A DNA stretch of 64,000 nt from Pristionchus mayeri (taxonomy: Eukaryota; Nematoda; Chromadorea; Rhabditida; Neodiplogasteridae): the NCBI GenBank assembly GCA_036245805.1, contig BTRK01000001.1, positions 33,924,758-33,988,757 on the forward strand. Reading direction: 5' to 3'. Below are positions 9,380 through 21,606 of this stretch, piece by piece (within the stretch, counting starts at the first letter, position 1; each line of letters opens with the position of its first letter). Under the pieces are notes generated by a model. That model was given only the letters and a program-made list of their open reading frames with translations, did not search any database and was not told where the DNA came from. Made by a program: the position numbers and the translations under genes.

Positions 9380-12300
9380 ATGACGAGTAAAGTTCAAGTT
9401 CACGGCGGAAACCAATCTTTCACCATGAACTCGCTATCGGATACTGTCCCTTTCTGGGAATTGGACGGTGCACGAGAAAAGCTCGGTATGTCATCCTTTG
9501 TTCCCTCTAGAGCTCAGAGAGTGATACATGGACTCTTCATTTTTTACACTCCTCATCGGACTTGCGAGTAGGATTGGCTCCAAATAGCCAAAGCTACTAG
9601 TGAGTGTAGGAAACTGAAGAGACGATCAATCTGATTTCGAAAATTATTTCTGCATTATTTCCAACTTTTTTTCAGAGCGCAATAAGAAACCAATCAAAAA
9701 GGTGATGCTAATTTATCCCGGAGGCACCATTGGCATGGAGAGACGAAATGGCGGTAAACCGATGATTTATCTGATTTTTGAATTTGTAGTTTTTTTTAAA
9801 AATACAGTATTACTGTAGTATTCTCACCGAGCGCGGGATTTCTGCCGAAGGTCGTTCGGAAGTCGAGCGTTCTCCATAATCAAGGCCTGAGCGAGGAATT
9901 GTTCGGGGCTATGAAAGAGTCGCCTTTCCTAATTGATAATGGGGAAGAGATCATTGCGTACTGGGTGAGGCAATCGATATATTTCGAGTGTCAGGGATCG
10001 ACGCCCGCTACTTCACAAATAGAGTTCGAGAAACGATATTTTCCATGGTCTCTTCATTTTAGACACTATCTCCCTCGACCGGTCTAGAGAGTGTGTGAAA
10101 TAAAGAGACGAAAGCCCGAATTACGAGCTCTATTCACAAATATGTCTAATTAAATGAGATGTCGTCATTATTGATATTCTAGATCGCCGAGTATACTCCT
10201 CTTCTCGACAGCTCGGATATGGGCCCGGACGACTGGATTCGCATTGCGAAAGACATCGGAGCTGCTTATGATGTGCGATATAATATAAATTACCAAGGGT
10301 CGCTGTCAGCGCTGATCTGGGTTACATGTTCCATTCTTCATCATTTTAGCTCAACTATTAGGTTGTCTCAAAAGTTTCTGACTATTTATTTTTTCAAGTT
10401 TGCTCTTGTCACCATCGGATTTTTCAATTTTCCTTTTAGCCCGAGTTAGGGTCTTTGTAGTGTAATACTACCATGCATTGAAATCTAAACTCTGATGCGT
10501 GGTATGAGAGAAATGAATTATTTTTGCCGAAAGGTCGAAATATGCATATTTTTGGCGCATTTTGCTGATGATGAATTCTCGAATAGGATTGCCCTGTTGA
10601 TTCCGCCTGGCAAATGAGGGATAGGTCAAGGACTAATTGTTCAGATAACCTCGTAAAATACGGAAATCAATGCTTGCTTGGAACGGGAGATTGTGAAAAT
10701 GGCATATTTTAATGCTTGAGATTCGACTTCCACATTTCGATACGCTAAACTCAGTAACGGATCGTTCAAATATCTACTAATTCTAGTCATATATTTATTG
10801 GGGAAAGTACTTCACAAATCACCGCAAATGAGCTATCTCGGATCCTCAACACAAATCCAGGATCTATTGATGCTGCTTCGTGAATTACCAGCATGTGTAG
10901 TTTTCAGATTGTGCGCACCCTATATACGTGGATATAACAGCACATCTATCAAATATGAATCGTTAATAACATGTTGGGAGTACTTCACAGAAGTGTATTA
11001 AATTTGCACCTCACACGGTTTTCCGAAGAATTTTGAACCTTTGAAAAGGTTAGTCCCTTTGCCATCTCGTTGAATTTCAGAGTTAATGGCGAGAATCTTA
11101 CGAGCTCTTTAGGACTGATGTTATGTGCGCTAGATAGAGAACCCAAGCCTTTATATATGGTCAAAAACCAAAAGCAAATCGGTCACCATCCAAGGACAGG
11201 ACAGGTGAAAACATGAAAAAATGAAAATAGTCAGAAACTTTTGAGAGAACCTAATATTTCCGTCCGTTCTCCTGGTGATATTTTTTTCTCCCCATCTCTC
11301 ACTCGGTCTTTCTTTCCCCTGTTTTGTTTTGAGGTGAGAAAGATTTCGAAAATCGGTAATCACGTTTTCACTTTTTTTCCTATAATTTCCTATTTTTTCT
11401 TTGCAGGAACAACTAGAAAATACTTTTCCAGAACCCGATCGGCTTTGCTGGCTTCGTCCTTCTGCACGGCACGGACACGCTCGCTTACACAGCAGCAGCG
11501 CTCTCTTTCATGCTCGAGCACCTCGATCGTCCCGTTGTCATCACGGGCAGCCAGGTTGATTGGAAAACAACAAAAACAAAAACAATAATTGTTTTTCTCA
11601 TCAGATCTCACTGTCGGAGACTCGTTCCGACGCGCAGTCTAACATAATCGGATCGATTGTGGCCGCAGCAACACTGGATATTCCCGAAGTATGCGAACTA
11701 GAGTGCGAATTTCGGGGAATGAAAAAAAATTGTGTAGAAAATTCGAAATTAATCGTTGCGGCGTATTGCAAGAGTTCGACCGGTCAATAGTTGAGTGTAT
11801 GGTGATGAGTGTATGGTGGTTGAGTGTATGACGATTAGCCAAATCGCAAACTCTAGCGAGAACACTTTCTCGGAAAAGAACATTCCATGCCCAGGTGGCA
11901 CTGCAAGAGTTATGTTAACTTTCGCTAATGAGTTTAAAATAACGAGTTACCCGACTCAAATCTAAATCTCAAATCTAGTCAGAACCACACACATCAGAGA
12001 GAACTACAGGTAGTCGATACTACAGATACCTAACTTGATACAGGTGGTCGTGTGCTTCAACAATTGCCTCTATCGCGGCAATCGAACTGTCAAGATGGAC
12101 TGTCGCAATTTCCTAGCCTTCTCATCGCCTAATTTTCCGGAGCTGGCACGTCTCGATGTGGGCATTGAGGGTTTGTGCGCAAAATGTTGTTATTATTGTT
12201 AATTTTTAAACTTATAATTTGCATATTTTTATGTAAAATCTTGTTCTTAGAACATCGCGATCTATATCTCGATCAGCCAATGATGAGCCAACTTACCGTA

Positions 12301-13231
12301 CATACGAATCTAAACAGGTTCGCCATCAGATCTTTATTTTCGAAAATCTTTTAGGAATGTCTCCATCCTGCGCATCCATCCGAACCTCCGTCTCTCTGAG
12401 GTGAATTTATTTATTTTTATTTTTTTTATTATTTTATTTTTTTAAATTTAGTGGATTTAGAGTTTTCATTTTAGGTCGAGGCGGTTCTGCAAGACTTTGA
12501 AGGAATCGTGCTGGAGAGCTATGGAGCCGGCAACATCCCTACGAATCGACCCGACATTCTCAACGCTCTCAAGGTAGGATTATTCCTCACAGTGGAATCG
12601 GTACAAGCATACGATCCAAAACGGTAGCGTTCATGCGAACCTACTCTGCAATGATTGCATTTCTTTTTTGGTTCTCATCGAGTCGGCATTTCTGTCAATG
12701 AAAGCATTTTAGGAGGCGGTTTGGAATGATGATAAGTTCATCATCAACGTGACTCAGTGCGTGAGCGGGCGAGTGGCGCCCATCTATGAAGCCGGAAATG
12801 TGAGACTATTATATCGAAATATTTAGACGGCAGGTAGTGTTGGACGCTGGTGAAATTTGGTCACGACATATGCACAATGTGATTAGAGCTTTTTCAAGAA
12901 GAGTAGTGGCATGTGACAAAATGGGAAGCAATGAACGATGACGAAATGGACAAAAATGAATTTAAGAACACATTTAGCCAGTGTTAGATATGCGTATTAA
13001 ATGCAATAATACATTAAAATCGACGAAACCATGCAGATGCTGGCCGGCCTCGTTGTCTGCGGTGAGGATATCTCCACCATCGCCGCTTACACCAAACTCT
13101 GCTATGTTCTGGGAAAGACGAAGAATACGCAGGAGAGACTTACGGTGTTTGAAATATTTCGAGAACTTGAATAATACTGATTTACACAGATGCTCTCCAC
13201 TTCCCTGAGAGTCGAGATGACTAGGCACTGA
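9380..13231 (+). CDS. Type I L-asparaginase (AnsA/ASPG family), 400 aa
   Basis: The enzyme hydrolyses asparagine to aspartate and ammonia in the cytosol. Thirteen exons join in frame: 9380-9485, 9676-9753, 9819-9964, 10183-10272, 11432-11554, 11605-11688, 12044-12170, 12251-12317, 12355-12400, 12475-12573, 12713-12799, 13037-13144 and 13190-13231 (1203 nt with stop). The first active-site loop is IYPGGTIGM, with the nucleophilic Thr at about residue 54. The second is [19 protein letters not shown], carrying the catalytic Thr-Asp. [52 protein letters not shown] and [15 protein letters not shown] are further family blocks. Length matches single-domain AnsA; no ankyrin tail is present. Introns 1 and 3 hold hairpin MITEs and intron 4 a 0.9-kb mariner-like element. 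No lesion was seen, so it is probably functional. Confidence 0.95.
10020..10132. repeat. Hairpin MITE HP1 copy, complete, 8-bp target duplication
   Basis: It starts TAGAGTTCGAGAAACG and ends CCCGAATTACGAGCTCTA, with stem ACACTATCTC / GAGAGTGTGTG in the middle. It is flanked by a perfect duplication TTCACAAA at 10012-10019 and 10133-10140. It lies in asparaginase intron 3. TAGAG ends and an 8-bp duplication point to hAT-type transposition. Confidence 0.92.
10358..11254. mobile_element. mariner-ended element, 897 bp, non-coding
   Basis: The ends TTAGGTTGTCTCAAAAGTTT and AAACTTTTGAGAGAACCTAA are near-perfect inverted repeats, with TA duplications at 10356-10357 and 11255-11256. No transposase frame is recognisable inside. 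It lies in intron 4 of the asparaginase gene. It is about the same size as the elements at 22267 and 24993. Confidence 0.88.
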
Positions 13232-13499
13232 GGGAGTTTGGCGTGAATATGAACACCAAGAAACCTTATTTTCCCTTATGTATTGGGATATCGAAGCATG
13301 AAATACATAGTGGATACATAGTGAAAGCTTTGCAATGAGTGTAGGCGTACTTTCCATCAACATAGACTTACATAGACTTACATAGACTTAACTTACCGTA
13401 TTCCTTATAAATTTATGGATGTGATAAATATTTGTATTTGCATTGCAGGAGAAACATGGCAGATGAGCCGCATCCAATCTTTTCATTGTTCTGGTTATT
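13232..13499. other. Intergenic spacer downstream of asparaginase
   Basis: A short direct repeat CATAGACTTA x3 lies at about 13361-13390. Nothing else was recognised. Confidence 0.5.
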
Positions 13500-14320
13500 T
13501 AAGCGATATATCACGCCTCTGACGAGAGAATCGAGCTGAGCCAGGGAATAGAGGAAAAGCCGCCAAAATGAGTTCTAACAGGATTTGGGCATTCGAAGGT
13601 ATCCCTCAAAAGTGTTGGTGAAATAACAGCTGAAATTAGCATATTGTGTACATCTCAACGAAAACTTTCGAATGAGTGGCTTGCCCCAAAAATATCAGAA
13701 TCTGGGTGTGAGTGTTGCCATTTCTACTTTTCGTAATCATTTGAACTTTTATTTTCAATTGGAAATTTTACAGAAAATAATCACTCTTGACCGCACTCTC
13801 GGAAAGAATCGGTGCAAGATGGAATTATCATGTTGAAAAAAGTTCAAATGATTACGAAAAGTAAAAAGGGCAAAACTGACACCCAGGATCTGATATTTTT
13901 GGGGCAAGCACTCATTCGAAGGCTCTCGTTGAGATGCACACAATATGTAAATTTCAGCTGCTATTTCATCTACAGGTTTGAAACCGACTTATTGGTTCGA
14001 TTATAAGTCGGTTTAAAATATAATTTAGACAATATAACACGCATAGATCGATAGAGTGACCGGGGGTGACCGGGGGTCACTCATAGGACAAATTTCGAAT
14101 ATATTTTTAAATTTTCTGCCCATAGCTTGGTTCTGCTTAAAAGCAGAACCAAGATATGGGCATTTAAAGTTAAGGCTCAACGTAACCGACTTGCCTCAGA
14201 ATGAAGTATCCACAATAAGCCTTTGGGGGAGTGTTAAGGATACCTTAGAATGCCCAAATCCTGTTAGAACTTATTTGGCCTATTCAGGAACTCCGCCCGT
14301 CATATATCTGCTACTCAATC
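13500..14320. repeat. Foldback element FB2 (about 0.8 kb, degenerate palindrome)
   Basis: The left side has ATATATCACGCCTCTGACGA, then GTTCTAACAGGATTTGGGCA; the right side returns TGCCCAAATCCTGTTAGAAC near 14250. Inner arms such as GAGTGGCTTGCCCCAAAAAT and their complement flank a centre near 13790. The outer motif TATCACGCCTCT and the inner CTAACWGGWTTTGG block match FB6 at 51478-53771, so both belong to one family. Confidence 0.8.
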
Positions 14321-14716
14321 GAACAGTCAAGAAACATATAAAGCTAGTACTCTTTTTTGTAATTCCTTTAATTGAAATATTTAGTATAATATTTAGCTTT
14401 TCTGTTCAGCCCTATATAATTTAGGGAGTTAGATGATCCATAACAGCCAACTTTTTGCACTTTTACAGAAGGGAAAATTGTTCATGCCCTGGTTTAATTT
14501 GTGTAATTAATTAGTTCAACAAATTTTTAATTCCAGGCTTCTGCATGAAAGATCGAAGAAGAAAATATTGCTTAATATGCTAAGGTGTGTTTCGAATGCG
14601 TGCATGTCGTCTGATTCTTGTAGAACATCTCCCTCTTCAACAAGACTATCATGAATGGAAAGTAGCATGTGTTGTTGAGATTTTTCCCTCTTTTTGTATC
14701 TTCGTCTAAGTATGTA
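14321..14716. other. Intergenic, nothing recognised
   Basis: AT-rich spacer between foldback FB2 and mariner copy 2. Confidence 0.5.
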
Positions 14717-15966
14717 TTAGGTTGAACAGAAAGTCTTTATAAACTGTTTTGCTAGATCACTGCTCAGTGCACGAGACCTTTGGTGTTCCCTCGCCTCTAG
14801 TGAATAACACATGACAAAGGGACTATGTGGTCAACAACTCCCCATTCCACGCCTTTCATTCTGCCACTAGTAAGACCACGATGTTTGTTCCCACGGCCTT
14901 GCACATCCGCAACGTTCTGTTATTCGTATTCCTCTCTCACACTACAATGAAGGAATAGGAACGTCTGTTGGCTGAAGTGTACGATTCATATGCCACTCAC
15001 TACCAGGCCATGCGCAATTGGTACCAACTCTCCGAGAAGGGGGACTTTTCCATGGATGATCATGACCGGTCTGGGAGGCCACCCGAGCTGGATTTGGATG
15101 CGCTACGGATCGTAGTGGAATTGGATCCTTTCCAAATACCCGCGACATGGCAGCCACACTTGGGGTATCGCAAAGCACCATCGTAAAATGATTGGTCTCC
15201 ATTGGCAAGAAGAAGAAGCTAGGCCGTTTCATACAACACAAATTGACCCAAGACCAGTTTGACCACCGTGTCGACGATTCCCTTTCTCTACTCACTCTTC
15301 ACGCTGGAAATCGATGGTTGGACCGTCTCATAACATGGGTCGAGAAGTGGGTCTGCTTTGAGAATCACCATAGGAGGGCACAGTGGGTAGATGCCAATGA
15401 GACCCCACAGGACGTCGCAAAGCATGACCTTCACCCTATGAAAATCTTGCTCTCTGCCTGGTGGGGAGTGGATGGCCCGATTTACTGGGAGCTCCTACCC
15501 GAGAAGCGGATAATTACTGGATATGTCTACACTAAACAACTACGGAATCTCAAGAAGAAATTCGCACAATCTGCCCTGAACGGCAAGAAAGTGTACTATC
15601 AACACGATAACGCCCGACCCCATGTTGCACGGCAGGTCAAGCAGGAGCTGTCCAAATATGGCTGGATGGTTCTCCCTCATACACCGTATTCTCCTGACTT
15701 GGCCCCTTCGTATTATTGGTTGTTCTCGGATCTGACCCGTCATCTCGATCAGAGATCCTTCACTTCCCGTGGGGCGATCGAGGCCGCACTCAAGCAATAT
15801 TTTGATTCGCGCCGAGATGGGTTCTATAAGGAGGGAATCCATAAGTTGCCTGAACGTTGGAGATTTGTCGTAGATAACAATGGTGCATACGTTTGATTTC
15901 GCTCTTGCGCTTTATTGTCAGAAGAAGGGAAATAAAAAGTTTATAAAGACTTTCTGTTCAACCTAA
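14717..15966 (+). mobile_element. mariner element, copy 2 (1250 bp)
   Basis: It has the same terminal repeats as copy 1, with TA duplications at 14715-14716 and 15967-15968. The transposase frame is on the plus strand. It abuts the left end of foldback FB3. Confidence 0.95.
14881..15896 (+). pseudogene. mariner transposase, broken (copy 2)
   Basis: From ATG 14881 the frame meets TAG after MKE (about 14959). It resumes as ERLLAEVYDSYATHYQAMRN (helix-turn-helix half). A frameshift near 15135 moves it to a 234-codon frame beginning at 15192, which covers the catalytic half and ends at TGA 15894-15896. Motifs are WVEKWVCFEN (first Asp absent), HDNARPH (second Asp present) and SPDLAPSYYWLF (third Asp changed to Tyr; copy 1 keeps Asp here). 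It is predicted catalytically dead. Confidence 0.92.
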
Positions 15967-15969
15967 TAC

Positions 15970-17537
15970 ATACATATGAGAGGAATCGCGAGAGAATCGA
16001 CCATTTTAGGGGGGGTAGGCGGCAGTGAAATTCAAAATGAAACACTCGCTCTACAAATTTGGTACAAATCCAAAGTATTTCAAAGGATGCTCTTTCAAAC
16101 TGCGTCGTCAGAATTTTGATAACTGTCGTCATCTTCGAGATTCTGAAGGCCAAACATGGTACTATCACTTTTCGGAAGTCAAATCGGGCACGAAACTGAA
16201 AGACGCAAAACTATAATTTCGGCCAAAATAGTCCTAGGGTTCCGTCTCATGGCTAGAATTGTAGAGCAAGATGAGCTGAACATTTCATATGTTGAAAGTT
16301 AGCTTCTATCTATTCACTGCAGCGCACTAGAGAGCATGGAAGACAGCCAGAAATCAGATAGACTCCGCCCTAGGGCGGGCGCTCTAACCGTCTGGCGCCC
16401 TCTGACCTCTCTCCCTCCCCTCCTGTTAGTGCTCTCAAGCGCGCCTCCACCATCGTTTTCTACCATCTTCCACGCTCTCTAGTGCTGCAGTGAATATATA
16501 GAAGCTAAATTTCAACATATGAAATGTTCAGCTCATCATGCTCTACAATTCTAGCCATGAGACGGAACCCTATGACTATTTTGACCGAAATTACAGTTTT
16601 GCGTCTTTCCACGGATTCATCGCATAAAATATCATGTTTACAGGTGCCCTCTTTCTTTGACACGTTTCAAGGGATGTTCCTACACTACTTGGAACCGATT
16701 TAGTGCAATTGCACCCATCCCTTAGGTTGTTGAAGGTAAAAATATTTATTTTCTAATTTGACGGCATACTGTAGTTTTTGGCCATTTACGGTGTTACGAC
16801 AATTGGGGAAACAACTTGAAATGTTGTTTTGGATGATTATGGATGTATTTGAGCCCGATAGCAGCCAAATACACTTTTGGAAGTTTCTCTGTCTGGAACC
16901 CATTTTGGGACCACCCTACTAAAGTGCGCCCCCTTTTTTTCATCTTCACGACTTGTCTGATTTTTGGCGAAAAGTTAGTCACCTATAGGGACTATAACTT
17001 CCGCATAATAACTTTTGTGGGTTTTTCCGATTTGAAAAATTTCGACATTTTTAGTCCGACCGAACGCCCCGCACAGGAGCGTGCACTTGGAATGACACGG
17101 TCAACATAAAAGTTGTAGCCCTGGATCTCCGCTTTCATTCTAAGCAAAGAACGGCCTTCTATCTTTAATTTAAAAGATGTTAAGATTAATTAAATGTGCC
17201 CGACTTGACTTCCGAAAACTGATAGTACCATGTTCAAACCAGTTCCCCTGAGTAGATCCCCTCTGACCCTATTATCCCATTATTCACTCGTCATTTTAAC
17301 CGTCATTAATTGACTATTCTATTTCAATTTTTGTGAACGTTGTTTCGAACGAAATAGCATAAATATATATATGTTTGGCCTTCAGAATCTCGAAGATGAG
17401 TTATCAAATTTCTGACGACGCAGTTTGAAAGAGCATCATTTGAAATACTTTGTTCCAAATTTGAAGAGGGATTGGTTGATTTTGATTTTCACTGCCGCCG
17501 AGTAGTCGATTCTCTCGCGATTCCTCTCATATATTTT
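15970..17537. repeat. Foldback element FB3 with insertions in its right arm
   Basis: The outer ends GAGAGGAATCGCGAGAGAAT and its complement lie at 15977 and about 17510. The left arm runs without break from about 15977 to 16340. Its mirror begins at about 16460 (TAGTGCTGCAGTGAATA), stops near 16612, continues for about 40 bp near 17200 and resumes at about 17375. The right arm is therefore interrupted by about 575 bp and again by about 140 bp. Mariner copy 2 is directly adjacent. Confidence 0.85.
16614..17195. repeat. Sequence inserted in FB3 right arm; part recurs at 38268
   Basis: Within the insert, 16915-17045 (GCGCATAATAACTTTTGTGG-like region with a preceding T-rich CATCTTCAC) matches 38268-38412 in order and orientation. 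It is therefore a dispersed repeat family. No coding frame is supported. Confidence 0.65.
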
Positions 17538-18364
17538 TCGTTCCAATTCCTTATTACTATCTTCTTGGAAATATTTCGACAAATATTAAATATCTGAAAT
17601 TACTGAAAATACTGTGAGGAATTCAGGTATCAGACATAGTGTATTATGGGTGTGTATTTTCATAAGTTAATTAGTGTGTCACTTTGTAGTATAATCTTAG
17701 AAGCATAGTTGAACTCCCGAAAAGCGAACTTCAAAATGTCAAAATCGATTATTCACATAATTCACAGAATAGGAAACCTCATTAGATAGCGGGATCGAAA
17801 AACCATATTTAGTCATAATTTGTCATGCTTTCTTTAACACGTGCATTGAACTTCCCAGATTCGTTCGAGATCCCGAGACTCGCAATCAACGTATGAGGAA
17901 TCCAGGCACGTGTGGCTCGTTAAATTTCCGTAAACGAGAATCAACGCGTTTTTACAGCAATTGACGAGACCGAAAACACATTATTTGATCTTAACTTGAG
18001 CTCAAAGTATGCCCAACTTGACTCACATTCACAAACATGGCACTAATTTCACGGCCAACTCAATTTTACGGCAATACACGGAACCGGAAAGGCAATATTT
18101 GCTCTTAGCTTGTGCTTCATTGATCGCTAGAAACGTGAGCTCAGAGTATTACCGGTTCTCTTTTCCTCACGTGCGACTAATTTCTCGGCAATTCACAGGC
18201 CCCGAAACGCGCTTTTTCCTTCCTAAATACGTGCGATTTCCGGCCTTATCTTCGACCCCACCCACTTCCCGAGGCATACCTAGCTATTCCTAATTGGCTT
18301 ACGCTCTAGTCAGTATTAGAAAAGGTATATATCCCGAGACTGTGGCACACTGCCTTACATAAGT
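17538..18364. other. Upstream region of the chemoreceptor, with imperfect tandem repeats
   Basis: Three diverged units at about 17945, 18055 and 18175 share CGGCAATWCACRGRMCCGAAA-type cores, each near CACGTG-like sequence. A 94-codon open frame here is probably just the repeat read through. The unit lies directly before the receptor start and may hold regulatory sites. Confidence 0.5.
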
Positions 18365-21300
18365 ATGGATCCGAACGTTCCCACATTCGGCACCGGAAAT
18401 GTCGTAATTACTACCGTAAGTTTAACCTGCAAAATTTAATATTTTAAAAATTTATTTTCAAGATCATCAACCTAACGCACTGGCTATCGTTTGTATTCTT
18501 TGGCATTTCTCTAGTTCTAAATGGAACACTAATATACGCGATAACTCGTCATTCCTCCATGCATACAGGGACTTATTACAAAGTTAGTTTAAAAAAAGCT
18601 TTACATAATGATATGTTTATTGTCCAGTCAATGCAAACGGGTCTAGCGTGCACGAATATACTGGTGGCTGGAACAATAATGCTGATTAGACCGGTGAGAA
18701 ACTTTTTACGACGAAGTCAGATATCTTTTCATTTTCCATGTTATATGGATCCACGGTAAATGCGAAATTGTGTGGACTACGACACTCCGAAATCTGAAAT
18801 CTAATAGGCACGTTTGAAATATGTTTTCCAAGGCCATTCACATTCACGGGGGCATCTTCTTTTGGGGAGGCCCTCTGCAATTCTTCCCTTTCTCCTTCGA
18901 ATTCGCTACGTTTCTGATCGTCGTGTATATGGTGTTTTTCATTCTGGTGAGTACAATTTCGAAAACATTGACTTCAAAACTGCAATTCATTCCAGAAATC
19001 AGTCGCTATGGGAACTGTAATGGTGTTCCGAGTTTGGACGATGTCTCGGTTTGTGTTTATCTAAATTTCAGAAATATATCTCATTTTTGTAGTCACTGAT
19101 TTCATTTTCTGACTCCACGTGCCTTATGAGCCAATTTAGACGCATGTCGTCGCTCCCTTCTCATTATGTTCTCTTCATCCCACTGGTCGCTTTCACCCTT
19201 GCTATTCCTCCCACTATCTTCTTCATGGCGCTGGTCTTCCCATCCGAGGACACGCAGAACATCTGCCTGGTCAGGGGTGAGCGCCCTTAGACGTGAAATA
19301 TTCGGACCAGAAGGTTTATGATGAAGCGCCAATACAGCTATCCGTTGTTAGTATATTCAGTGGCAAAATTTAACTCGAACGCCTTATCTTTGGAAGTATC
19401 CCTTCACATTCCCATCCTAAAAAGTCTTGCAAACAACACAATCCAGCCCTAGATTCAGTTTTAATTTTAAATAATGAATAATGTTGATCAAGCTTTGCAG
19501 ACGTTGATGGAGTCTGCACCGAAACGATCGGCCATGCAGTGAGTCGACATCTCGCGCCTAACTCAGGCTTCCTCTTAGCTCCGCTCCAGGTAATTAGCTC
19601 AGACTAGTATAAATCCAACTTCTGTACGGAAATACACAATGGATTGTTCAATAAAAAACGGGCACAGTATAGATCAAGAAGGCGTATTATGATCCAGGGA
19701 AATACCAGATACTAGTATAGATCCAGATTAGATTTACCGGAAATGCACGACTTGACTGATCGTTAAGCAGCCTAGCATATCTTACGATGTAGTTGATCGA
19801 ATCACTTTCATCTAGAGTCTTTCTCGACCGGTAGAGAGTGCGGACAGTTAAGAGAGTCTCAACTCTCACAGGACGCCGCAACTACTAATTTATAATTTTC
19901 TGTACAAAAAGAGGTGACCTTAAATTCGAACAAGAATTTCTTCAGCTCAAAGACTGGTACAACTACCCACTGGCTATCTCTCTCATCCTCATTCTTGTGC
20001 TTATGATCGGCACTCTCGTTGTCGTACTGGCTGGAGCAGTGTGGATCCTGAAACAAGTCCGAATTTCAATGTATTTATCCACCTAAAACCAAGTAGCAGA
20101 GGGAAATCTTAGTGAGGTATTGGGTCTTCGGTTTGCTTTCAGCTTGAACTTTTATGGTGTTGACCATCACTAGACTGAATGAGAACTAGTTCGCTAGGCT
20201 TTCTATGGCATGAATGTCCCTCGATTTTCTAATGTCATCCGGTCTAGCACCTTTTGACCCATTCAATTCAACGATGAATGAGGGGGAGTGAATGAAAGTG
20301 TCAACAATAAAAAAAAGAGATCAATGATGCTTTCCGTGCATTACCATACTTTGCATGATGGAGAGCAAAAAGCGAAAGTTGCACGTTACGCAGGAAATGC
20401 TGGAGTAACGTGTGAAGTAGGCAATCAGTATCCCACGACACCAGAGTACGCAAACCAGAGACACCGCGCAGTATTAATGTTGCATGCTCTGTAGTTAGTC
20501 AGGAAAAGCGAGGGACTATATTAAATGTGGATTGCATTGTACCCGGTTATCACACGATCCGTTCAGGCGGGGGAGTCGCGCGACTTCAGGCTACATCGTC
20601 AGCTAGCAAGAGCGCTGCTGTGCCAGGCGAGTTTCACGAAGATCACGCACACTATTCGGAAGCGTATCCACTTCCGGACTCGTACATGCTATCTGAAAAA
20701 AAGATTGGGCTTGAAATTGGTTATTACACGATAAGTTATAACACGAGAATTCCTCATTCTATTAACTTTATCGAGTATACAAAATGAAGACGGTGACAGG
20801 AATTTCGCTCTAATTATCACTAGAAAAGCTATTTTCTGAAGAATAGCGTGTGATATGACACGATAAGTACTTCCAATTCCATACTCCACCTTTACAGATC
20901 CTGGTGCCGGCTGTGTTCATGCAGATGCCCATGGCGGTGGGAATCATCGGGTTTCTGCTGCGTGGCAAGATGGACTATCTGCTCATGAGCATACCCATCA
21001 TCAATTCACTGTGAGCAATGCAGCTAATATGTGTGCCGATTGCTGTATCAGTGTTTGTGACCTGTCGTTCTAATTTTGAACTATTTTTGACAGGTTGATA
21101 CACATTCTAAGCACTAGATACAAGTGATGATGACAAATCGGAGAGTGCTCTATTTTTGTACGTACTTCCTTCATCTGTCTCACAGTTGAGAGAGCGTGAA
21201 GCGGAGAGAATGCTCGCAGATGTATCATCGGCACTTTCCATCACTTCTTCAGGTACACTTGCATTGATCCCCTCGTGATCATCATCAACGTGAAGTCGTA

Positions 21301-21606
21301 CTGGAGAGGATTGGCGCGTGAGTTTTGAATCATCATAACATTAGACTAACAATACTTAATTGGCAAGATGGATTCAAGACAGCCAACAATGCCGTTTTGT
21401 CTTCTCCCGTAGATACTATTTCATATTTAATTTAGGTCAAAATGTGATGTTTCTGACACAGTTGATATCATACATTTCCAGGTGTTCTTCACATTCCCGT
21501 CAAGCTCGGCTCGTCCGTCCTCGCGGTAACTCCCGATGCAAGGACAACGGAGCTCACGCACACGAGAAAAATCACGCAAACGACACTGAAACAATTCGCA
21601 GTGTAA
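18365..21606 (+). CDS. Seven-transmembrane chemoreceptor (Str/Srh/Srd-like), 343 aa
   Basis: Nine exons join in frame: 18365-18415, 18463-18693, 18833-18946, 19093-19276, 19501-19538, 19946-20056, 20898-21010, 21253-21317 and 21482-21606. The hydrophobic segments are: HWLSFVFFGISLVL, GLACTNILVAGTIML, FEFATFLIVVYMVFFIL, YVLFIPLVAFTLAIPPTIFF, PLAISLILILVLMIGTLVVV, ILVPAVFMQMPMAVGIIGFL and IDPLVIIINVKSYW. A basic tail follows the last helix. The Q-ILVPAVFMQMP segment and the late PLVIIINVKSYWRG match the C-terminal part of nematode serpentine receptors. These act in chemosensory cilia through G proteins. An extra small exon within 20057-20897 cannot be excluded. The subfamily is uncertain; no lesion was seen. 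Confidence 0.88.

Noticed and set aside
18009..18293. 94-codon open frame as a gene
   Set aside because: It is a read-through of the imperfect tandem repeats before the receptor.
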